Assembly: GCA_964630295.1 (NCBI GenBank)
Contig: CAZVTU010000001.1
Span: 1-33,411 of the forward strand
Length of the DNA: 33,411 bases
From: CAZVTU01 sp964630295
GTDB lineage: Bacteria > Patescibacteriota > Minisyncoccia > Minisyncoccales > RBG-13-42-11
Reading direction: 5' to 3'
A program made the translations under genes and the position numbers. Below the pieces are notes generated by a model that was not told where the DNA came from, did not search any database, and was given only the letters and a program-made list of their open reading frames with translations. Below are positions 15,863 to 21,050 of the stretch, in pieces. Position 1 is the first letter of the stretch; each line of letters opens with the position of its first letter.

Positions 15863-15898
15863 ATGGCAAAGAAAAAAAAGAAGAAAAAGAAGAGATAA
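15863..15898 (+). CDS. Poly-lysine micro-ORF (11 residues)
   Basis: ATG at 15863 opens a frame translated as MAKKKKKKKKR and ended by TAA at 15896-15898. Eight consecutive lysine codons mix AAA and AAG. There is no Shine-Dalgarno, in keeping with most genes here. The stop lies 12 bases before the stem of a very strong terminator. It could be a leader peptide sensing lysyl-tRNA, a tiny basic nucleic-acid-binding peptide, or chance purine-rich sequence. Its placement between a hairpin and a terminator argues mildly against chance. Confidence 0.4.
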   Translation: MAKKKKKKKKR

Positions 15899-15909
15899 AA
15901 TCTTCTTGA

Positions 15910-15984
15910 CCCCCCACCACTTTTGGAATTTTCTAAAATGAAGTCAAAAGCTTCAATCTAAAAGTGGTGGGGGGTTGTTTTTTT
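15910..15984 (+). terminator. Very strong terminator with a 35-base loop
   Basis: A 15-bp perfect stem pairs CCCCCCACCACTTTT (15910-15924) with AAAAGTGGTGGGGGG (15960-15974). TTGTTTTTTTG follows. The loop contains a small GAAG/CTTC hairpin (around 15941-15954). It lies 34 bases before the hpf start, so it ends the micro-ORF transcript unless it is antagonised. Confidence 0.88.
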
Positions 15985-16008
15985 GTTTCAATTTGTTATT
16001 TTTAATGA

Positions 16009-16458
16009 ATGAAGATTATAATTAGAACTAAAAATTTAAAACTAACTTCCGCTTTAAGACAATATCTTAAAGAAAAAATAAATTCTCTTGATAAATTTGC
16101 GAAAATTTTCCAAGAGAAAGAAAAATATTTTAATGGTTTCTATGGGAAAGGAAAACCACGAGTGGAGGCGTGGGTAGAAATTAGTAAGACTACACAACAT
16201 CATCAGAAAGGTCCCCATTTCAGGGCAGAAATTCAGATGCGCTTACCAAGGAAAAGCCTAAGAGCAACTGCTAAAGAAAAAAATTTAAAATTAGCCATCG
16301 TTCAAATTAAAGATGAGTTACAAAGACAATTAAAACAATATAAGAACAAATTGGAATCGTTAACTAAAAGAAGACAAAGAACCCTAAAAAAAGAATTTCA
16401 TCTATCCCCCCAGGCCAGATTTTATCGAAAAGGAAGAATTAGAGAAGAAGGAATTTGA
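16009..16458 (+). CDS. hpf: Ribosome hibernation promoting factor (HPF/RaiA, short form)
   Basis: This 149-residue protein has the S30AE/sigma-54 modulation fold: IIIRTKNLKLTSALRQYLKEKINSLDKF at the N-terminus, RVEAWVEISKTTQHHQKGPHFRAEIQMRLP in the middle, and LKLAIVQIKDELQRQLKQYKNKL as the second helix. About 35 strongly basic residues follow. The family binds the 30S decoding region and silences ribosomes in starvation or stress. The long-form dimerisation domain is absent. An insertion around residues 37-50 (EKEKYFNGFYGKGKP) is longer than in E. coli HPF. A strong terminator lies 34 bases upstream, so the gene either has its own promoter in that short gap or is controlled by read-through. 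Confidence 0.88.
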   Translation: MKIIIRTKNLKLTSALRQYLKEKINSLDKFAKIFQEKEKYFNGFYGKGKPRVEAWVEISKTTQHHQKGPHFRAEIQMRLPRKSLRATAKEKNLKLAIVQIKDELQRQLKQYKNKLESLTKRRQRTLKKEFHLSPQARFYRKGRIREEGI

Positions 16459-16460
16459 TC

Positions 16461-16489
16461 TTTACAAGTTTTTTTAAAAATGTTAAAAA
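16461..16489 (+). promoter_or_regulatory. Candidate promoter for the polyamine operon
   Basis: TTTACA (16461-16466), 17 bases, then TAAAAA (16484-16489) preceded by TGT, an extended -10 feature. The expected start near 16496 would give a leader of about 120 bases containing the structured element at 16510-16606. AT-richness makes chance matches easy. Confidence 0.4.
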
Positions 16490-16509
16490 GATAAAAGATA
16501 TTTTTACCG

Positions 16510-16606
16510 GTTAATCACTTTTTGTTTTACTCTTTGTTTTTTCCCGATTGTTATCGGGATTAGCTATAGAAAAGCATTAAATGCTTTTCTAAGGTAAGTG
16601 ATTAAC
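16510..16606 (+). promoter_or_regulatory. Structured 5' leader (three-way-junction-like) upstream of speD
   Basis: An 11-bp closing helix pairs GTTAATCACTT (16510-16520) with AAGTGATTAAC (16596-16606). It encloses two perfect hairpins: TCCCGAT/ATCGGGA (16542-16559, loop TGTT) and AGAAAAGCAT/ATGCTTTTCT (16568-16590, loop TAA). The 3' strand of the closing helix ends eight bases before the speD ATG, so opening or closing it could control ribosome access. Neither hairpin has a T-tract. It matches no riboswitch I recognise. Position suggests control of polyamine synthesis, which is inference. Confidence 0.6.
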
Positions 16607-16614
16607 TTAAAATT

Positions 16615-17016
16615 ATGTTTCAAAAAACAAAGAGATCCATCCAATGGGTCATAGAAAACAGAAAAAGAAAATATTCTGGCATTCATCTAATAGCCGAATT
16701 TTGGTTTGGAAAAATTATTGAAAATTCAGAAGAACTTAAAAAAATTTTAATCGAAGCTGTAAAAGAAGCAAACAATACTCCTTTAAAAGTTGCAATTCAC
16801 AAGTTTCAACCCCAGGGAATCACTGGGATTGTTTTATTAGCAGAATCTCATATTGCTATTCATACTTGGCCAGAATTTAACTACACAGCTATTGATATTT
16901 ATACTTGTGGTGATAAATCTAATCCCGAGAGAGCCTTAGAATATCTAAAAAAAGAACTTCAACCTCAGAAAGTTGAAATTAAAAAATTAAAAAGAGGTAA
17001 AATAAATACTCAATGA
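16615..17016 (+). CDS. speD: S-adenosylmethionine decarboxylase proenzyme (class 1B)
   Basis: The 133-residue length is typical of the small bacterial/archaeal AdoMetDC. LLAESHIAIHTWPEFNYTAIDIYTCGD holds the self-cleavage site between Glu77 and Ser78, with Ser78 becoming the pyruvoyl group. His79 is followed by the conserved IHTWPE, and Cys98 lies in the YTCGDK motif. HLIAEFWF near the N-terminus matches the family's H-x-L-x-E-x-W/Y/F segment. It produces decarboxylated S-adenosylmethionine, the aminopropyl donor for the enzymes encoded by the next two genes. It is the first gene of the polyamine operon and overlaps the next gene by four bases. A structured leader precedes it. Confidence 0.95.
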   Translation: MFQKTKRSIQWVIENRKRKYSGIHLIAEFWFGKIIENSEELKKILIEAVKEANNTPLKVAIHKFQPQGITGIVLLAESHIAIHTWPEFNYTAIDIYTCGDKSNPERALEYLKKELQPQKVEIKKLKRGKINTQ

Positions 17017-18164
17017 ATTGGGAACTTATTTCGATGACGGAAAAAGATTTAAGAAAACTTTACAATAGGTTTATAAAGTTTAGAAAACGTTATTTTATTC
17101 TTGATGCTAAAAAATATTCTACTAGTCTTCAAGGACTGAAACTATCTGATAGAATAATCGGAGAATTTTACGATAATTATTATAAAATTCCTTACATTTC
17201 TTTTTTAGAGAACATCAAATATCTCCTTTACTCCAAGAACGCTTTTGATTTTTTATCAAAAGATTCTTCTGAAGATTGGACTTTGTGGCCTTATTTATAT
17301 TTTTTAGAGAAAGAAAGAATAATCAAAGTCCAAAAGAGCGGAAGAGTTAAAACAATAAATAGAGGAATATTAAAATTAATTCCCAGACCGCGGGCAAGAA
17401 AAGAAATAAGAAAGGCAATAGAAAAAAAATTAAAAATTAAAATCAAAGAATCAGAACCAGTAATTAACTTATTTAAAAAGTTTCGAGACTTCGAAGTTAA
17501 AGCAAAATGGGATCAGATGCCAATTTCTCAAGGATCAGCTATTTTTGTGGTCGAAAAAATCTTAGAAAGGTTGCCTTTGAAAAAAAATTTTTTATTTGTC
17601 GGAGATGACGACTTCGTATCTGTCATTTTGGGTTTATCGGCCCCAGAGGTTGAGAGTTTAGTGATTGATGCTGATGAGCAACTTTTAGATTGTATTAATC
17701 TTTTAGCTAAGAAATTCAAGTTAAAAATAAAAATAAAAAAAGTAGACATTAGAAAGAAAACAAATTTAGGTGAAAAAATTATTGGTTTTTTAACTAATCC
17801 AGTTTATACCGCTGATGGAGTTAAAGAGTTTGTAAAATATGGAAAAAATCAGTTAGGAAAAGATGGGGGAGTAGTTTTTTTAGAAGTAGGAGATGAGTCA
17901 ATTGGAAATAGATTCCTGACTTTGCAAGAATTCTTTACTAAAAATGGCCTAATTATCAGTGAGTTAATCCGAGGCAGAATATTCTATCCTTATATCGAAC
18001 TTTATAAAGAAGATAAAGAAATATTTAGAAGGCTATCAGCATTGATAGATGGTAAAGTTATCAAAAACTCTCCCAAATTAGCTGCTTCCTTATATATCTT
18101 TAAATATTTACCTTCCAAAATAAAAAAGGTAAAGTTTAAAAAACCATTTTATGCTTATCTCTAA
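17013..18164 (+). CDS. bpsA: Branched-chain polyamine synthase-like aminopropyltransferase (BpsA family, PF01861)
   Basis: A 383-residue protein. The N-terminal 150 residues look like the winged-helix-type domain of BpsA, and the C-terminal half is a Rossmann methyltransferase-like fold. KWDQMPISQGSAIFVVEKIL precedes FLFVGDDDFVSVILGL. The Gly-Asp-Asp-Asp at residues 197-200 is the acidic motif known in the archaeal and Thermus enzymes that add aminopropyl groups to the secondary amine of spermidine. VIDADEQLL is the next Rossmann strand. Where the family usually has a TDPPxT-like motif, this protein has TNPVYT (residues 261-266). Location between speD and a spermidine synthase gene strongly supports polyamine branching. 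It could make N4-aminopropyl or N4-bis(aminopropyl) spermidine, or a variant product. Confidence 0.78.
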   Translation: MNWELISMTEKDLRKLYNRFIKFRKRYFILDAKKYSTSLQGLKLSDRIIGEFYDNYYKIPYISFLENIKYLLYSKNAFDFLSKDSSEDWTLWPYLYFLEKERIIKVQKSGRVKTINRGILKLIPRPRARKEIRKAIEKKLKIKIKESEPVINLFKKFRDFEVKAKWDQMPISQGSAIFVVEKILERLPLKKNFLFVGDDDFVSVILGLSAPEVESLVIDADEQLLDCINLLAKKFKLKIKIKKVDIRKKTNLGEKIIGFLTNPVYTADGVKEFVKYGKNQLGKDGGVVFLEVGDESIGNRFLTLQEFFTKNGLIISELIRGRIFYPYIELYKEDKEIFRRLSALIDGKVIKNSPKLAASLYIFKYLPSKIKKVKFKKPFYAYL

Positions 18165-19017
18165 AAAATGGTTTTGCGAAGATGTGGTTCCCGGGAAAAG
18201 ATTTGGGAAAATAAAACATTGTTTTTTAATAGATAAATTGGTTTTTAAAGGAAAAACATCCTATCAGGATGTTCTTATTTTTGATAATTCAATTTATGGA
18301 AGAGTGGTAGTGTTAGACGGAATTGTCCAACTCTCGGAACGTGATGAATTTATTTACCATGAAATAATTTCTCATCCAATTTTATTTTCTCACCCCAATC
18401 CTCAAAAAGTTTTAATTATTGGAGGGGGGGATGGGGGAGCACTGAGAGAAGTATTAAAACACCCAGTAAAGCAAGTTTTTCTAGTAGATATTGATAAAAA
18501 GGCAGTAGAACTTTTTAAGAAATATATACCTTTTGTTTCTAAAGGCTCTTTCAGAGACAAACGAACAAAAGTATTTTTTAAAGATGGGAGGAAATTTATT
18601 AAAAATTTCCAGAATTTTTTTGATGTTGTGATTATTGATAGTAATGATCCCACAGGACCTTCTTTACCTCTTTTTTCTCGTAAATTTTATGAAGATGTTG
18701 GTGGGGCTTTGAAAAAAGATGGGGTAATGATAACTTTAATTGGTTCTTTTTTAGATTTTGAAACCTTAATTAAAAAAACTATTAAGAAGTTAAGAACCAT
18801 TTTCCCGAAAGTTCGGCTTTATCGAGTAGCTATTCCATCTTATCATTGTGGAGATTTTTGTTTTATTGGGGCTTCTAAAAAGATTGATTTGGGAAAAGTT
18901 AATTTTAAGAAAATAGAAAAGAGGTTCCAAAAAATCAAAGGAAAAAATCAGTTTAAATATTATTCTCCCGAAATCCATTTAGCAACCATAACTTTACCAA
19001 AGATCTGGAAAATTTAA
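18151..19017 (+). CDS. speE: Spermidine synthase-like aminopropyltransferase
   Basis: The 288-residue protein has all main SpeE motifs. VVVLDGIVQLSERDEFIYHE is the N-terminal substrate strand and hallmark, LIIGGGDGGALREVLKH (GGGDGG at 91-96) binds decarboxylated SAM, and FLVDIDKKAVEL contains the acidic residue for its methionine part. VVIIDSNDPTGPSLPLFSRKFY holds the catalytic Asp163/Asp166 region. Later YRVAIPSYHCGDFCFIGASK corresponds to the PTYPxGxxxF gate, with Cys-Gly-Asp in place of the usual residues. The acceptor could be putrescine, agmatine (the thermophile route) or a longer polyamine. No arginine or ornithine decarboxylase is in the window. It overlaps bpsA by 14 bases. Confidence 0.9.
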   Translation: MLISKKWFCEDVVPGKRFGKIKHCFLIDKLVFKGKTSYQDVLIFDNSIYGRVVVLDGIVQLSERDEFIYHEIISHPILFSHPNPQKVLIIGGGDGGALREVLKHPVKQVFLVDIDKKAVELFKKYIPFVSKGSFRDKRTKVFFKDGRKFIKNFQNFFDVVIIDSNDPTGPSLPLFSRKFYEDVGGALKKDGVMITLIGSFLDFETLIKKTIKKLRTIFPKVRLYRVAIPSYHCGDFCFIGASKKIDLGKVNFKKIEKRFQKIKGKNQFKYYSPEIHLATITLPKIWKI

Positions 19018-19018
19018 G

Positions 19019-20041
19019 ATGAAAGAAAGATTAAAAGTATTAATTTTAGGAAAAGGGAATATTGGACGAGCTGTAGCTTTCTATTTAAAAAAATTTAAAG
19101 CAGCAAAAAGGATTGCTTTTTTTTGTAATGAAAAGGAAGTTAAAAATTTTGATCTTCTAATAGGGGCTCTACCAAGCGAAACGGCTGAAGAGAGCTTAAG
19201 ATTGGCTTTGAAATATAAAAAAGATTTGATTGATGTTTCAGCCTTACCAATCTCGTTTTATTTCAAATTTAAAAAAGATATTTTAGATAAGGGAATAAAA
19301 GTAATTCCCGGCTGTGGTTTTTCTCCGGGTTTGGTTAATTTAATTTGCGGTTTTGAATTTCAAAATTTTGATAAGATAAATAATTTTGAAATCGCGGCTG
19401 GTACTCTCCCAAAAGATTCTAAGTTTCTTTTTCCTTTTACTTGGTGTTTTGAAGATTTAATTGAGCAACATCTTTATAAAGCAAGCATTATTAAAAATGG
19501 AAAGAAGATAAATCTACCTCCTTTTTCGGGTTATAAGAAAGAGAAACTAAAGGAAGTTGGAGAATTTGAAAGTTATTTTGTCGAAGAGTGGAATACCTTA
19601 TTTTATAGTTTAAAACCAAAAAATATAAGCTTTAGAGTAATAAGACCGATTGGCTTTTTTTATTTCTTTCAATATCTTAAAAATTACGGCTTCCTTAAAA
19701 AGGAAAACCTTTCTTTCACTAAAAAAATCTTGACCAGAGTAAAAATAGACAATATTACTTTAGCTACAGTTAAAATTTCTGGGACAAAAAAGGGGAAGAA
19801 AAAAGAAATTATATGGAAGCTCTTTAGTTTTGCCAAAGCAAGAGAGAAGTTAAATTCTATGCAAAAAATAACGGGTATTATCCCAGCTATTATGGTAAAG
19901 TTTCTTTCTGATGGAAAGATAGTAAATAAGGAGTTAATATTTATGGAAGATATTGGTAGAGATGAAGAATTGTTTAAAGAAATTTTAAAAGAAATTAAAA
20001 ATGAAAAATCAATCTTATTTTACTCCAAAAGCAGAAGTTAG
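19019..20041 (+). CDS. Saccharopine-dehydrogenase-like NAD(P)-dependent oxidoreductase
   Basis: This 340-residue protein begins with the Rossmann motif VLILGKGNIGRAVAFYL (GxGxxG at 11-16). LLIGALPSE and KDLIDVSALP follow, then VIPGCGFSPGLVNLICG, all features of the saccharopine dehydrogenase/lysine dehydrogenase/carboxynorspermidine dehydrogenase superfamily. FPFTWCFEDLIEQ matches the TWSxxGLIEE substrate-domain motif. Within this operon a carboxy(nor)spermidine-dehydrogenase-like reductive condensation of a diamine with aspartate semialdehyde is attractive. Lysine or another polyamine-related substrate is equally possible. The gene starts one base after speE and its end is overlapped for 41 bases by the SET gene. 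Superfamily is secure, reaction is not. Confidence 0.75.
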   Translation: MKERLKVLILGKGNIGRAVAFYLKKFKAAKRIAFFCNEKEVKNFDLLIGALPSETAEESLRLALKYKKDLIDVSALPISFYFKFKKDILDKGIKVIPGCGFSPGLVNLICGFEFQNFDKINNFEIAAGTLPKDSKFLFPFTWCFEDLIEQHLYKASIIKNGKKINLPPFSGYKKEKLKEVGEFESYFVEEWNTLFYSLKPKNISFRVIRPIGFFYFFQYLKNYGFLKKENLSFTKKILTRVKIDNITLATVKISGTKKGKKKEIIWKLFSFAKAREKLNSMQKITGIIPAIMVKFLSDGKIVNKELIFMEDIGRDEELFKEILKEIKNEKSILFYSKSRS

Positions 20042-20537
20042 ACGGTCTCCTTTTGATAAAAAAGGAATTTTTGCTAAAAAGCCGATAAAAAAAGGAGAAA
20101 TTATTTCAAAACCTGGAGTCGGTGTAATAATCACAGAAAAAGAGTATAAAAAACTCCAAAAAAAGAGTTTCAGAACCATCGGGCATTATGCAATAAAAGT
20201 GGCTGATAGGACTTATTTAATTTCGTCCAAAGACGGAAGATTAGATGAGGACGATTTTTTTAATCATAGTTGTGAACCTAATGCTGGAATAAAAGAAAAA
20301 TTTACAGTTGTGGCAATGAAAAATATAAAACCTGGAGAAGAAATAACTTATGATTACGCCATGACCGATTGCGATAAAGATGATTATTTTAAATGTAACT
20401 GCGGAGCAAAGAACTGTCGCAAAATTATTACAGGGAACGATTGGAAAATTCCAGCCCTCCAAAGGAAATATAAGGGATATTTTTCTTGGTATATCCAAGA
20501 AAAAATCAATAATTTATTAAGGAAGAGAAGAACTTGA
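20001..20537 (+). CDS. SET-domain protein lysine methyltransferase
   Basis: A 178-residue protein consisting of little more than a SET and post-SET module. RRSPFDKKGIFAKKPIKKGEII is the SET-N strand. FFNHSCEPNAG (Asn88-His89-Ser90-Cys91) and EEITYDYAM (Tyr117 and Tyr119) form the SAM and lysine sites. KCNCGAKNCR (Cys132, Cys134, Cys139) with Cys91 forms the post-SET zinc site. This should be an active protein lysine methyltransferase. The target is unknown; no histone-like gene is nearby. The ATG at 20001 is required because the SET-N strand begins before the upstream gene ends. The 41-base overlap implies cotranscription with the polyamine genes. Confidence 0.88.
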   Translation: MKNQSYFTPKAEVRRSPFDKKGIFAKKPIKKGEIISKPGVGVIITEKEYKKLQKKSFRTIGHYAIKVADRTYLISSKDGRLDEDDFFNHSCEPNAGIKEKFTVVAMKNIKPGEEITYDYAMTDCDKDDYFKCNCGAKNCRKIITGNDWKIPALQRKYKGYFSWYIQEKINNLLRKRRT

Positions 20538-20562
20538 CATTTTCTCCAAGATGTAGTATAAG
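20534..20562 (+). promoter_or_regulatory. Near-consensus promoter for the 111-residue gene
   Basis: TTGACA (20534-20539), 17 bases and TATAAG (20557-20562). The -35 overlaps the end of the SET gene. The leader of about 55 bases contains GCAACTAA paired with TTAGGTTGC (one bulged G), and then the Shine-Dalgarno. Confidence 0.75.
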
Positions 20563-20609
20563 CTAACTTAGCAACTAAACAATTTATTAGGTTGCAAGGA
20601 TCATTTTTG

Positions 20610-20619
20610 AAAGGAGGTG
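20610..20619 (+). promoter_or_regulatory. Perfect Shine-Dalgarno (AAAGGAGGTG)
   Basis: AAAGGAGGTGA ends a few bases before the ATG at 20624. It is a full anti-16S match, unlike every other gene start in the window, and indicates high translation. Confidence 0.85.
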
Positions 20620-20623
20620 AGAA

Positions 20624-20959
20624 ATGGAAGTCGAAAAAGCAAAGGAACTGTTTGAACTTCTCAAGGGTCTACCAATGGAGGACTATGCCGAGGAAGAGTT
20701 TAATGAGGAAGATCTTCGAGGGGACTATAACATCATCGATTTCTGGAAGTCAAAAGGGAAAAAGCTGACAATAGTCAGCGATTTCACTGATAGCGTTGAC
20801 CTTAGCTATTCAGAGATTGATGAGGTGGTATTGGTCGGTCGGTTTAATCGGGTCGATGCCACGAAAGCAAAGATAAAAATTCTGGATACTCGGGAAGCCG
20901 CTATCGTCAAGCTTGACCTTGCTGAAGCTGAGGTCGAGGAAGTGAAAGGGGGGAGATAA
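20624..20959 (+). CDS. Conserved-looking acidic protein of unknown function (111 aa)
   Basis: I do not recognise this protein. Residues 1-35 are helix-forming and acidic (MEVEKAKELFELLKGL, then Glu/Asp-rich). Residues 40-108 look like alternating short beta strands at regular spacing (KKLTIVSDF, DEVVLVGRF, AKIKILDT, AAIVKLDL, AEVEEV), reminiscent of a small beta-helix or bactofilin-like fold, though this is only a guess. There is no signal peptide, membrane segment or cysteine. It is monocistronic, with a near-consensus promoter, perfect Shine-Dalgarno and its own terminator, implying strong expression. Codons are visibly richer in G and C (GAC, GCC, CGG, GTC) than those of flanking genes, which may reflect expression-driven codon choice or acquisition. 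Confidence 0.8.
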   Translation: MEVEKAKELFELLKGLPMEDYAEEEFNEEDLRGDYNIIDFWKSKGKKLTIVSDFTDSVDLSYSEIDEVVLVGRFNRVDATKAKIKILDTREAAIVKLDLAEAEVEEVKGGR

Positions 20960-20979
20960 CAACTCTAAGGCATGAGCTT

Positions 20980-21022
20980 AAAGGGGAGTAGGCAATTACG
21001 CTGCTCCCCTTTGAATTTTTTC
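20980..21022 (+). terminator. Rho-independent terminator after the 111-residue gene
   Basis: AAAGGGGAG (20980-20988) pairs with CTCCCCTTT (21004-21012) over a 15-base loop, followed by GAATTTTTTCC. It isolates the upstream gene from secA. Confidence 0.85.
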
Positions 21023-21039
21023 CAAAAAAATTATAAAAT
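21011..21039 (+). promoter_or_regulatory. Candidate secA promoter
   Basis: TTGAAT (21011-21016), 17 bases and TAAAAT (21034-21039) put the transcription start about five bases before the secA ATG. The -35 overlaps the terminator's last bases. Confidence 0.5.
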
Positions 21040-21050
21040 ACAAAGGTATT

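Larger units (their letters stand above)
15701..16008 (+). other. 308-base region between murB and hpf
   Basis: No normal-sized gene is present. In order it contains a degenerate 7-bp repeat (15711-15747), a TTGACA box (15757-15762) with TAAAAT 21 bases later, and an AT-only hairpin (AGATTTTAA 15791-15799 with TTAAAATCT 15805-15813). It continues with a second hairpin (15816-15839), an 11-codon lysine-rich frame (15863-15898) and a very strong terminator (15910-15984). Together these look like one small transcription unit. The TTGACA to TAAAAT distance is longer than the usual 17 bases, so the promoter is uncertain. Confidence 0.6.

Noticed and set aside
16542..16590. Transcription terminators after hpf
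   Set aside because: Both hairpins lack an adjacent T-run on the 3' side, and both are enclosed by a longer helix next to speD.
16510..16606. Known SAM riboswitch class
   Set aside because: I could not match conserved core motifs of SAM-I, SAM-II, SAM-III or similar classes. A covariance-model scan would decide.
20001..20041. A later start for the SET gene to avoid the 41-base overlap
   Set aside because: The conserved SET-N strand begins before the upstream gene stops, and no suitable start codon precedes it downstream of 20041.
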